Assembly: GCF_001311925.1 (NCBI RefSeq)
Contig: NZ_BBCG01000012.1
Span: forward strand, 1-64,000
Length of the DNA: 64,000 nucleotides
Source: Cellulosilyticum ruminicola JCM 14822
GTDB taxonomy: Bacteria; Bacillota; Clostridia; Lachnospirales; Cellulosilyticaceae
Direction of reading: 5' to 3'
Shown in pieces: positions 42,604 to 55,500 of this stretch (positions are counted from its first letter, which is position 1; each line of letters starts with the position of its first letter). Below the pieces are notes generated by a model. The model had not been told where the DNA came from. It ran no database searches and saw nothing but the letters and a program-made list of their open reading frames with translations. Position numbers and translations under genes: made by a program.

Positions 42604-45600
42604 TCAAATACATCGCTTATTAATTTCTGAACTTATACTTTGGGCAATCTTTATAGCACCTTCTCCTTTTACCATAGTCCTATGTGTGCCTAATGCCTCA
42701 ATAACTTCCACATCACTATACTTATTCCACTGTTGATCATTTGTCTTTTCCTTGTTGCTTGCACTAAAATAAGTAATTGCTGCTTTAATATTAGTTCTAG
42801 GTATATATGTAACTGCTGCTTGCTGTAATGCTCTTATACTCATGACATATTGCAATAATTCGCTAACAGAAACTTGTTCAATATTAGGAATTAAATAAGC
42901 TATATTTTGTGGAAGAGTTTCTTTAAATGCTTGTAATTGTTCAGGTGTATTTATGTCGGTGCTAATAGTTTCAATAGCCTTTTTCCAAACATCTTCTATG
43001 ATCTTACATTTATTAATTTGTTTGACTAAACTTGTATTCGTTATAAGCGCCTTTACAAATTCTTTTTCACCTTTTAGAGATACTGCATTTTTCTGTACTA
43101 ACTGCTTATTAGGAGCTGTTGTATCTAGCATTGCAAAATAGCCTACTTCTTTATGACTATCTTCTAATTGTCTTATCATTTCATAAGCTATTGTTCCACC
43201 TAAACTCCATCCTACAAAATGATAGGTTCCACTACTTTGTACACTTTCAATTAATTTGATATAACGATATGCTAACGTCTCTATAGAAGATACTTCATAA
43301 GTATTTAACTTGCTTGCATTAATTCCCCATACCTTGCAATTAATATTAAGTGCTTTTACAATCTCTCGATAGCCGCTAACTTCACAGCTTCCGTCATGGA
43401 TAAAGAACACACCGTTTTGAGTATCTTTTCCATCTTTCAATAAGACAATTAAATCATTAGATTTATTTGTATCCATCTTACTTTCAATGTATTTTGCCAT
43501 ATCCCTTAGTCTTGTATAGCTAAACATTTCTGCAAAATTTAATGCAATATTAAAGTAATCATTAATCTGACGAATTAATACATTTGCATTTAAAGAATGT
43601 CCTCCTACTTCAAAGAAATCATCATTAATGCCTATGCCTTTTATACCTAAAACATTTTCCCATAATTTAATTAACGCTTGTTCTGTATCACTTATAATTA
43701 ATTGTGCTTCTGTATGTTGCAATAGTGTTTCTGGGCTTGGTAAGGCCTGTCTATCTACCTTATCATTTGATGTAAGTGGGATACTCTCTAATGGTATAAA
43801 GTATGATGGTATCATATATTCTGGTAAGTTTTCACTTAAATAGCTTCTAAGTTCAGTACTTGTTAGAGATTCATTTGAAACATAATATGCACATAATACT
43901 TTATCCTTACTTTCTCCTACTTGCTTATCAATAATAACAGCCTCTTTAATTAATGGATGATGTAATAATTCATTCTCTATTTCTGCAAGTTCAATTCTAT
44001 AGCCTCTTATTTTTACTTGATAATCTGCTCGACCTAGGAATTCAATATTACCATCTGGTAACCATCTTCCTAAGTCACCTGTTTTATAGAGTTTTCCGTC
44101 ACTATTAAATGGATTTTCTATAAATCTTTCGTTTGTTAATTCTGGCCTGCCTAAGTAACCTCTCGCTACACCCATACCACCGACACAGATTTCACCAACT
44201 ACACCAATTGGGACAACCTGATTATAAGTATCTACTATATAAATCTGTGTATTGCTTATTGGCTTACCAATTGGCACTTTTTGATCTTCTCTTGCTGCTA
44301 CTTCCCATGTTGTCGCACATATAGTTGTCTCTGTTGGTCCATAAGCATTAATATAACGTACACAATCTTTCCATTTTGCAATTAACTCTGGATTTGTTGC
44401 AGAACCAGCCGTAATTATCAAACGTAAGTTTTCTAAGTTATCTGGTGTTAATTGACTTAAATAAGCTGGTGGTAATGTTGCTACTGTTACCTTATGGGCA
44501 TTCAGATAATCTTCAAATAAACGAGGATCACTAATAGCTTCTTTAGGTACTAAACACAATGTTGCGCCATTATGAAGTGCCATAAATATTTCCCAAACTG
44601 ATGCATCAAATGAAGTACTTGCAAATTGAACAATGCAATCTTGATGGGTAATATTAAATTCTTTTTGGAAGAACATTTTTAGGTTGCCAAGTCCCTTATG
44701 CTCTAGCATAACTCCTTTAGGTTTTCCTGTCGAACCAGATGTATAAATGATATAAGCTAAATCATTTACAGCATTCATACATGTTAAGTTCTCACATGGC
44801 TCAATCAACATTTCTTGTAAATTAATAAGCTGTCCATCAAAACTTAAATCTTCTGTTATAGCTTCATTTACTATAAGAAGCTGTGCCTTGCTATCTTCTA
44901 ACATATATTTCTTACGTGCTAATGGATAAGTAATATCAATTGGTAAATATGCACCGCCTGCTTTAATAATAGCTAATATCGCAACAATCATATCTATAGA
45001 GCGTGGCATCATAATCCCTACAATTGTCTGTGCTATTACACTCTTTTCTCTGAGCTTTCTAGCTAGTCCATTTGCTTTTTCATTAAGTACTTTATACGTC
45101 ATCTTTTCATCATTAAACCAAAGAGCTACTTGTTCAGGATACTTCGCCGCTTGCTGTTCAAAGATTTCTTGTATGGTGTCATATTTCGTATCCTCTACTT
45201 GTGTTTGATTGAAGTCTTCTACAATTTGTATACGCTCATCCTTTGAAAGCATTTCTATGTCTTTAATTGTTTGCTCTGGCAATAATACTACTGCTTTCAG
45301 TAAATTAATATAATGCTCGCCTAGCTTTTGGATTGTTTCTTTTCTAAACAATTTTGTGCTATATTCTATATTTAAAATCATCTCATCATCTGCTGTCTCA
45401 GCTAATAAGGTAATATCAAATTTAGCTACATCATTTTCATAATCTAATGGTTTAATGCTTAATGTAGATAATGTTTCTTTACCCATGTCCATATTTTGCA
45501 TAACAAACATTACATCAAATAAGGCATTTCTACTTAAGTCTCTCTTATGACCTAATTTCTCTACTAACATCTCAAATTGATAATCTTGATTTGTAAATGC

Positions 45601-45639
45601 ATCTAATACTTGCTCTTTTAAATCATTTAAAAAATTCAT
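42604..45639 (-). CDS. NRPS A, last part: end of C7, A7(Phe), T7 and thioesterase
   Basis: The 1011-residue frame begins inside C7 (NDLKEQVLDAF) with no ribosome site. The A7 domain (about 150-640) has pocket DAWTIAAIC, the Phe code, but its A10 motif reads NDKVD where other A domains here read NGKVD or NGKID. T7 has GGHSLNA (about 680). The thioesterase (about 728-1011) has FFIHDGS, GWSLGG (about 810) and GTHRTMV as the late His motif. It ends in RCI, and the stop overlaps the next gene's ribosome site. The frame joins the main NRPS A frame if one T is removed from a T6 run on the coding strand (A6 at 45629-45634). Confidence 0.93.
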   Translation of the reverse strand: MNFLNDLKEQVLDAFTNQDYQFEMLVEKLGHKRDLSRNALFDVMFVMQNMDMGKETLSTLSIKPLDYENDVAKFDITLLAETADDEMILNIEYSTKLFRKETIQKLGEHYINLLKAVVLLPEQTIKDIEMLSKDERIQIVEDFNQTQVEDTKYDTIQEIFEQQAAKYPEQVALWFNDEKMTYKVLNEKANGLARKLREKSVIAQTIVGIMMPRSIDMIVAILAIIKAGGAYLPIDITYPLARKKYMLEDSKAQLLIVNEAITEDLSFDGQLINLQEMLIEPCENLTCMNAVNDLAYIIYTSGSTGKPKGVMLEHKGLGNLKMFFQKEFNITHQDCIVQFASTSFDASVWEIFMALHNGATLCLVPKEAISDPRLFEDYLNAHKVTVATLPPAYLSQLTPDNLENLRLIITAGSATNPELIAKWKDCVRYINAYGPTETTICATTWEVAAREDQKVPIGKPISNTQIYIVDTYNQVVPIGVVGEICVGGMGVARGYLGRPELTNERFIENPFNSDGKLYKTGDLGRWLPDGNIEFLGRADYQVKIRGYRIELAEIENELLHHPLIKEAVIIDKQVGESKDKVLCAYYVSNESLTSTELRSYLSENLPEYMIPSYFIPLESIPLTSNDKVDRQALPSPETLLQHTEAQLIISDTEQALIKLWENVLGIKGIGINDDFFEVGGHSLNANVLIRQINDYFNIALNFAEMFSYTRLRDMAKYIESKMDTNKSNDLIVLLKDGKDTQNGVFFIHDGSCEVSGYREIVKALNINCKVWGINASKLNTYEVSSIETLAYRYIKLIESVQSSGTYHFVGWSLGGTIAYEMIRQLEDSHKEVGYFAMLDTTAPNKQLVQKNAVSLKGEKEFVKALITNTSLVKQINKCKIIEDVWKKAIETISTDINTPEQLQAFKETLPQNIAYLIPNIEQVSVSELLQYVMSIRALQQAAVTYIPRTNIKAAITYFSASNKEKTNDQQWNKYSDVEVIEALGTHRTMVKGEGAIKIAQSISSEINKRCI
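42607..43456 (-). other. NRPS A thioesterase domain
   Basis: The type-I thioesterase has nucleophile motif GWSLGG and a C-terminal His in GTHRTMV. It releases the NRPS A product, so that chain is not expected to pass on to NRPS B. Confidence 0.88.
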
Positions 45640-46545
45640 TAAATGTTATTTCTCCACTTATCTTATTTCTTATAGCTAATGTATTAACAAACATTCCTAC
45701 TATATTTTGTAAATCAGAATCTGTTCTACCTGCTGTTGGCGTACCTACAATAATATCTTCCTGTCCCGTATATTTATAAAGCAGCATATTATATGTAGCC
45801 ATTAAAACCATATAAAGTGTTGTATTTGTCTTTAATGCTAAATCTTTTAATGCCTCATAAAGTGTGTGAGGGATTTCTAATTTAATCGTATCTCCTTCAA
45901 ATTGCTTGATAGCTGGTCTTTGATAATCTAAAGGTAAATTTAATACTGGAAGTTCTCCTTCAAATTGTTTTAACCAATAAGCCTCTTGCTTTTGAATAAT
46001 ACCTTGTTCAAAAAGTTTATTTTGCCATACTGCAAAATCCTTATATTGTATACGTAATGCAGACAATGTTTGACCATTATAAATCATCATTAATTCTTTT
46101 AATAAAATACCACGTGATACACCATCTGAAATAATATGGTGTTTATCATCCATAAGTATATATTGATTCTCATCAATTTTTGCTACGCCTGCTCTAAATA
46201 ATGGTGCCTTACTTAAATCAAATGGTCTAATAAACTCTTTACAGATTGCTTTTACTGCCTTTATTCCCTTTTCAGATTGTATTTCTATAGGTTTTTCTAC
46301 TGCTATATGCTCTACTTTAAATGCTATATCTTCATGAATTACTTGAATAGGTTTATCCTCTACCATATGGAATGAAGTTCTTAAAGACTCATGTCTTTGA
46401 ACAAGTGTCTCAAAACTTTCTTCTAAACGCTTCATATCTAGTTGACCTTCTACTAAATACACAGATGGCATATTATAATTAGTACTTTCTGTCACAAGTT
46501 GATTTAATGCATACATTCTCTTTTGTGCTGATGACATTGGATAAT
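43457..46545 (-). other. NRPS A module: C-A(Phe)-T, terminal
   Basis: The pocket D-A-W-T-I-A-A-I-C is Phe. The module contains the frameshift in C7 at 45629-45634. The carrier motif is GGHSLNA. It is homologous to the terminal Phe module of NRPS B. Confidence 0.9.
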
Positions 46546-49500
46546 CTGGTGCCACAGCTGCCTTTTCAATATTTGTATACACTGTATTTGAACCATTTTG
46601 AATATAGTGAGCTTGCTCTTTAATTGTTGGTAAATCAAATATCTTTCTAAGTGGTATTTCCATATGGAAAGCTTTAAATATCTGAGCACTTAATACAACT
46701 GCTTTTAACGAATGACCACCTATTTCAAAGAAATTATGTTTTGTACCAATCTTATGAATGCCTAGTACTTGTTGCCATATTCTTAATAATTCATGTTCGA
46801 TTTCATTATCTGGTAACACGTATTCTGTGTTCATTATTAAATGATCTTCAGCTAATGCTGGCAGTGCTTTATAATCAACCTTACCATTAGGTGTAAGTGG
46901 TATTTGATCTAACTGAATATAGTAAGATGGATGCATATAATTAGGTAAAGATTTTGCTATTTCTGCTCTTAAGTTATTTATATCCAATGTTTTAACAGGC
47001 ACGATATACGCACATAATGTTTTTTCTCCTTGATGCTCTTTAACTACTACTAATGTCTCTTTAATGCCCTCGTATTGCTTAATAACATTTTCAACCTCTT
47101 TAACCTCTATACGATAGCCTCTTATTTTAACTTGTTCATCTTTACGACCAATAAACTTAATCGTACCTTCTGATGTCCACATTCCTAAATCGCCTGTCAA
47201 ATACATCTTATAATTTGGATTGTAAGGGTTCTCTATAAATTTCTCATTTGTCAAATCACTATTATTTCTATAGCCATTTGAAACACCCTCTCCACATATT
47301 GCTATTTCTCCTACTATTCCTATTGGTTGTAATTTTAATGCTTTATTTAAAATATAAGCTTGCATATTCGTAATTGGTCTACCTATAACAGGTTGTCCTT
47401 TAAACTCCTCAAAGTTTTCAAAATCTATAGGATATGCAATACAACCTATAGTCGTTTCTGTTGGTCCATAGTGATTAACAATTTGTGCTTTTTCATAATG
47501 TGCATGATATTTCTCAATATCTAATGTATTAATCTTTTCTCCACCTAATACAATAAGTCTTAATGTGTCACATTGATTACCTGAATCAAAACTATGTGTA
47601 TTCACTATTGTATTAAATAAAGATGGTGTTCCTTTAATGTAAGTTATTTTTTGTGTTTGTATATAATCTAAAATTTCTTCTGGTTCTGAGTATTTCTTCC
47701 TACTTACAATATGTAATTGTGTGCCACCTAATAATGCTGAATAAACTAATGTATAGCCTAAGTCGAAACTTGCAGAAGATAAAAGTACTGTACGGTCATC
47801 TGATGTCACTTTAAATGTAGTCATAAACCAATTGATATAGTTCAATAAATTATTATGATTAATACTTACACCTTTAGGTTTACCAGTCGTACCAGAAGTA
47901 TAAATTGTATAAAGTACATCTGCCCCATTATAAATTACATCTTCTCTTTTACATGTAGTCTCATCAACTTTTAGATTCTGAATTAATACTTGATTTATTG
48001 CTTCATCAATGGCTAAACATTTTTCTGTTGGTATTAATAATACATCTACCTTACTATCTTGTAACATATACTCTATACGTTTTTTAGGGAATGATAGGTC
48101 AATTGGTAAATAACCTTTACCTAATTTTAAGATTGCCAATATACCTACCATCATATTTAGTGAAGGTTCTGTTACAATACCAATCATTTCCCCTGTTACT
48201 AATCCTTGTGCGTATAAGTAATCTGCAACTTGGTTAGCTTTCTCATTTAATGCTTTATAAGTAAGCGTTTCTCCCTCAAAAACAACTGCTATATGGTTTG
48301 GTGTTTCTTTTACACGTTGTTCAAATACTTTAGTTACAGTCGTTTTCTCATATGATTCATAACATTTAGTATTAAATGCTAATACATGTTCTTCTTCCTC
48401 TTTTGATAACATTTGAATATCATCTAACAGAAGTGTTGGCTCAACTAATATCGCTTTAATAATATTTTCAAAGTGTTGTGCCATACGCTCAATAGTCATT
48501 CTTTTAAAGAGATTTGCATTATACGCAAAGTCAACATATAATCCATTTTCTTTCTCTACTGTATGACAAGTAATAAAGAATTTTGCTACATCATGTGATG
48601 TTTGATACTCTTCTACTGTTAAACTTTCAAAGTCATAGTTTACCCCTTCTGTATTTTCTAAAGTAAACATTGTATCAAATAATGGATTTCTATTAAAATC
48701 TCTTGTTACATTCAATTTAGAAACTAAGCTTTCAAATTGATAATCTTGATTTTCAAATGCCTTAATACTACGTTCTTTAACTTCTTCTAGAAAATCTGTA
48801 AAATGTTTTTCACCGATTACATTATTTCTTAAAGCAATTGTATTCACAAACATTCCAAGAACATTTGTAAGGTCTGGATGATTTCTACCTGCAATTGGTG
48901 TACCTACTACTATATCTTCCTGACCTGTGTATTTATAAAGAAGTATATTATATGCAGCTAATAAAATCATATATAGTGTACTACCTGTTTTTTGTGCTAA
49001 GGCTTTTAATTCTTCTAATACTGTATTATCTAAATTAAATTGTACGCGATCACCTTTAATCTCTTTGCTTTCTTGTACTGCATAATCTGTTGGTAAGTTA
49101 AGTACTGGAATCTCATCTGCAAATTCCTTACACCAGAATTCTTCTTGAGCCTTTAATTTATCTGATTGTAATAATTTATTTTGCCATGCTGCAAAATCCT
49201 TATATTGAAGTTTAGCTATCATAAGTGATTTTCCTTCATATAAATCAATTAACTCATGAATAAAAATACCTAATGATGTACCGTCTGTAATAATATGATG
49301 TATATCTATAAATAACACATACTTGTCTTCTACTATTTTTATAACTGCGCCTCGCATTAAAGGTGCTACTTTTAAATCAAAAGGCTTAATAAGCTGCGTA
49401 ATAAAATTAGAAACTTCATCTTCCTCTTTTTCATAATAATCAAGCTTAAAGTCTATCTGTTCTTCTACCTTCTGATATGGTGTACCATCTATTTGAACAA

Positions 49501-52500
49501 AAACTGTTCTTAATATCTCATGTCTCTTAATTAACTTTTCAAATGCCTCATTAAGTTGTTCTATATTAAGCTTTCCAGTAATTAATACTGTAAATGGTAC
49601 ATTATAATCTGTTGTATCTGTTATTAGGTTGTCAATAATATACAAACGTTTTTGTGCTGCTGATAATTCATAATAAGGTTGCTCTGGCACTTTTTCTATT
49701 GCTTCAAAATGTATTTGTTTTGCCTCACTAATATAAACTGCTAAACTTTCTACAGTACTTAACTCAAATATATTACTTAAACTAATCTCTATATTAAATT
49801 GTTTACGGATTGCCCCAATTAAAAGAACTGCTTTTAATGAATGTCCCCCTATTTCAAAGAAATTATCGTGTATGCCTATACGTTGTATACCTAAGATTTC
49901 TTGCCATATTTCTACTACCTGACATTCGATTTCATTAGTTGGTGCTACATAAGTTTCTTCATCCATTATAGCCATATCTATAGTAGGTAGCTCTTTTTTA
50001 TTGATTTTACCATTTTGATTAAGTGGCATTTTATCTATCTGCATAAAATATGATGGAATCATATACTCTGGTAATTTTACTGACAGTTGTTTTTTTACTA
50101 CGTTGATTGGCATTTTTTCTTCTGCAGTAAAATATGCATACAATGATTTTTCAGAACTATTATTACCTCTTGCTACAACGCATGCTTCCTTAATGCCAGA
50201 AATTGCAATTAATTCTTTTTCTATCTCACCAATTTCAATTCTAAATCCTCTAATTTTAACTTGTTGGTCAATTCTTCCCATAAATTCTATAGTGCCATCT
50301 TCAAGCCATCTTACTAAATCTCCGGTCTTATAAATTTTACCTTCACCAAAAGGATTATTTATAAATTTTTCAGCTGTTAATTCTGGATTATTCAAGTAGC
50401 CTCTTGCAACACCATCGCCACCTACCCAAAGTTCACCTGGTACTCCAATAGGTTGTAATTTACCTTGTTCACTAACAACATAAGCCGTTGAATTCGTAAT
50501 AGGTTTACCAATTGGAATATTAGATTCAAAATCCTTTTCAATAGGATATGTTGTTGAGAAAGTTGTATTTTCTGTAGGACCATATCCATTGAGAAGCTGC
50601 ATATTAGGTGCATATTTTCTTGCTAAGTTAGCATGTTTGGCAGATACAACATCCCCACCAATAATTAAATATTTCACGCCATTAAACATAGCTGGTCTTT
50701 CTTGTACAAGTTGCATGAAGAGTGGCGCTGTTAACCACATTGTTGTAATGCCATATTCTTTAATCGCTTCTTCTAGCATTTTTGAATTTAAAAGTACGGT
50801 GTCGCTTATTAAGTATAAGCTTAAGCCATTTAATAAAGCTCCCCATATTTCAAAGGTTGATGCATCAAATACGATGGCACCTGTTTGTAACATATGATCT
50901 TCTTGATTGAATGTTACATAGTTTGTATTCTTTACAAGTCTTATAATGTTACGATGCGTTACCATAACACCTTTAGGTTGTCCTGTTGAACCAGATGTAT
51001 AAATGACATAAGCTAAATCTTCTGCTGCGTTAATTGCTACTATATTTTCACTTTCTGCACTTTCATAGTCAAATGTCATTAAGTCAATTACTGTTCCGTT
51101 AAATAATACACCCTCTTTTAAGCCACTATCTGTTAAAACAACTTGAGTATCAGCATCTTTTAACATATAGTTGATACGTTCTACAGGATACTTAGCATCA
51201 ATAGGTACATATGCTGCCCCTGCTTTTAGTATAGCTAATGTGCCTATAATCATTTCTATGCTACGCTTTGCAATCAATCCTACTAAGTCTTCTCGCTTCA
51301 CACCATTTTGACGTAATGCATAAGCTAATGCATTTACCTTTTGTTGTAAAATGCTATAAGTTAAAGATTCCCTTTCATAAACAACTGCTACTGCATCTGG
51401 TGTCTTATTAACTTGCTCATCAAATATCTCCATTATGCTTTGAGATCTTAGATACTCTTGCTTTGTATTATTAAATGCATATAAGATTTTTTCTTCTTCA
51501 GCATCGGAAAGTACTGATATATTACCTAGTCTGATTTCTGATTGTTTAACGATATTTTCAAGTACCATCATATAACGCATTAAAAATTGCTGCATAGTTG
51601 ATTCTTTAAAGAGTTTTGTACTATATTCAAGGTTAATTTCTAATTCTTCTTTGCATGATGTAACCACTAACATAAAATCAAATTTTGAAATTGTGTAATC
51701 AAATGATACAGCTTTAGCAATAATATCTCTTGTCTCTATTTCTTCTGCACCTGTATTTTGCATAACAAACATTGTATCAAATAATGGGTTACGGCTTAAA
51801 TCTCTAGGAAGATTTAAGTTCTCAATTAATTCCTCAAATTGGTAATCTTGATTTTCAAATGCACCTAATATATTTTGTTTAACTTGTTTTAAGAATTCAT
51901 TAAATGTCATATCTTTTCTTGGGTAAGACCTTATAGCAAGTGTATTAACAAACATACCTACAATATTTTGTAAATCTGCATGTTGTCTACCTGCTGTTGG
52001 TGTACCAATGATAATATCTTCTTGATTTGTATATTTAGAAAGTAATATATTATAGGCTGCCATACAAATCATATAAAGCGTCGTTTCTGTTTCTAAAGCT
52101 AATTTCTTCAATGCTTTATAAAGTGTTGATGGTACTGCATAATTAATAGTTTTTCCCTCAAATGTTTTTACAAGTGGTCTTGAATAATCTGTTGGCATAC
52201 TTAGAACAGGTAATTCATCACTAAATACATTAAGCCAATAATCCTTTTGCTTCTGCATTAAAGCTGTTTTAAATAATTGATTTTGCCATACTGCAAAGTC
52301 CTTGTATTGTAATCTCATATCACTGAGAGACTCACCACTATATAACTTCATGAATTCTTCTAATAAAATACTACGAGAAACACCATCAGATATAATATGA
52401 TGTTTATCATACATCAGTAACATTTTATCTTGACCTAATTTTGCGACACCTACTCTAATAAGAGGTACTTTTGTTAAGTCAAATGGTCTTATGAACTTTC

Positions 52501-55500
52501 TTTCTATTTCTTTATAAACTAAGCTATTTAAGTCTGTATTTTCAGCTACATTAAATTCTTCTACTTTAAATGTCACATGTTCATGAATTCTTTGTACAGG
52601 CTGCTGTCCTTCTAAATGGAAAGATGTTCTAAGGGCCTCATGTCTATTAATTAATATTTCAAATATGCTTTCTACTTGCGCTACGTCAAGTTTACCTTTC
52701 AATACATATATTGCTGGCATATTATAATTTGTATTGTCTTTATCAAACTGACTTAAAGCATATACTCTCTTTTGTGCTGAAGAAAGTGGATAATATTCAG
52801 CTTCTTTTGCCTTAGTAATTTCTATAAACTCTTCTTTGCCAGATTCCTTAATATATTGAGCTTGCTGTTTAATTGTAGGGAATTCAAAGATTTGTTTTAA
52901 TGATATTTTACATTCAAAAACTTTATAAATCTCTGCTGTTAATACAATACCTTTTAGTGAATGTCCACCTACTTCAAAGAAATTATGGATTATTCCAATA
53001 TGTTTACTACCTAATATTTGCTGCCATAATTCAAGAAGCTTCTCTTCGATTTCATTTTCTGGTGCGACATATGCTACCTCTTTACCAACAGCTTCTGTAG
53101 GTTCTGGTAATTCCCTAGTAGCCACCTTTCCATTAGCTGTTAATGGTACACGATCTATTCTAATGTAATAAGAAGGTAACATATATTCTGGTAAATGTTT
53201 TGTAAGCATTGCTCTTAGGTCACTGATATCAATATATTCTTCACTTACATAATAAGCACATAAACTCTTTTCTTCATTATTACCTGTATAAACCATTACA
53301 ATTACATCTTTAATACCTACATATTGTTTAAGTGCTGCTTCTATTTCACCAATCTCTACACGATATCCTCTAATTTTTACTTGTTCATCCATACGTCCAA
53401 TAAAACTAATCGTACCATTTGGCATCCATTTTGCTAAGTCACCTGTTAAATACATCTTCTCACCAGGTAAATATGGATTAGCCACAAATTTTTGATTTGT
53501 TAATTCAGGCTTATTCATATAGCCTTTTGATAGACCATATCCTGATATTACTAATTGTCCTGGTACCCCTATTGGTTGAAGCTTATTAGAATTATTTACA
53601 ATATAAGCGGTTACATTATCAATTGGTCTTCCAATAACTGGCTGAGCTTTAAATAGCTTATATTCATTAAAGTCAATTGAATGGGTAATACAGCCTATAG
53701 TCGTTTCTGTTGGTCCATAGTGATTTACAAACTGTGTATTTGGATAATAACTATGATATTTTTCAACATCCTCTACATCAAATTTTTCACCACCTAAAAC
53801 GATTAATCTTAAACTTTGACACTTCTGACCTTCTTTAAAACTTTGTGTTGAAACAATAGCTTTAAATAATGATGGTGTTAATTTTATATAAGTAATTTGT
53901 GCTGCTTCTATATAATCTAATATCTGTTCTGGATCACTATATAATGCTTTATCAGTCATATGTAATGTACTACCACTAATTAATGCAGAGTATAAAGCTG
54001 TATAACCTAAGTCAAAGCTAGCTGAAGATACAAGTGCTGTCTTATCCATATTATTAATCTCATACTTACTTACAAACCATGTCATGTAGTTTACAACATT
54101 TTGATGTTGTATCTGTACACCTTTAGGCTGACCAGTTGTTCCAGAAGTATAGATTATATACATTAAATCTTCCTTTTTAATATCCACTTGTAAGTTATCT
54201 GCAAATTCCTCACTAATTTCTGGACTATTTATGTTAATGCATGTTACCAAGCTAGATACATTTGGTACTTCATCATCAACTGTAATGAGTACTGTCACCT
54301 TACTATCATCTAACATATATTGTATACGTTCTTCTGGGAATTCAGGTGATATTGGTAAATAACTATTACCTGTTTTTAAAATAGCCAACATACCAATAAT
54401 AAGTTCTACTGATGACTTCGCCATAATCCCAATAATAGGTGCCTTTATTGATTGTTTCATTAAATAGTGTGCTAATTGATTTGCTCTACTATTTAATTCG
54501 CTATAAGTTAACATTTGTTTTTCATAAACAACAGCTATTTGATTTGGCCCTACTTCTACTTGTCTTTCAATGCATTCTAAAATGGATTGTTGCATATTAT
54601 AAGGTTTATAAACCTTATTAAAATCACTTAATATTTGCTGCTCTTCTTCTGCTGTTACTAAATTTATTTCATCTAGCGTTACTGATGGATTGGCTATAAT
54701 GCATCTTAATATTTGTTTAAAATGCTTAATCATACGCTCAATAGTTTCTGCTTTAAAAAGCTGCGTACTATATTCAAAGTCAAAATACATTTCATCATCT
54801 TTCTCAGAAGCATGTAATGTAATATAGAACTTCGAGCTCTTATTATCTAATTCATAACTCTCTACAGTAAACTCCTGAGTCTGTAACTGGCTATTAGATG
54901 TATTTTCCATTGCAAATAATGTATCAAATAATGGATTTCTATTTAAATCTCTCTTTATATCTAACTTCTCAATAAGCTCTTCAAATTGATAATCTTGATT
55001 TTCAAATGCACCTAATACATTTTCTTTTACCTCATTTAAGAACGTATTAAATGATTTTTTACCTTGAGGATAGTTTCTAATTGCTAATGTATTAATAAAT
55101 ATACCTACTACTTGATTGATTTCTGGATGATTTCTACCTGCAATTGGTGAACCTACGATAATATCATCTTGTCCTGTATATTTTGCTAATAACACATTAT
55201 AAGCTGCTAATAATGTCATATACATTGTACTTCCTGTTTGTTTATTAATAGCTTTCAAACCATCTTGTATTTCTTGATCTATCGTAAAGTCAATTTGTTT
55301 ACCTTCATGATTTTGCTCAGTCATTAGATTATAATCTGTTGGTAAATTTAAAACTGGGATTTCACCACTTAAATAATTTAACCAATAAGCTTCTTGTTTT
55401 TTAATGGCTTCAGACTGTAATAACTTGTTTTGCCATGTTGCAAAATCCTTGTATTGTATTTCAAGTGGTTCAAGTGACTCACCTTTATAAAGTTCAAGTA

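Noticed and set aside
45623-45640. Programmed ribosomal frameshifting at the T6-A3 run in NRPS A
   Set aside because: Both +1 and -1 type breaks occur at five unrelated sites, with no shared slippery heptamer or downstream structure. Random indels explain all of them more simply.
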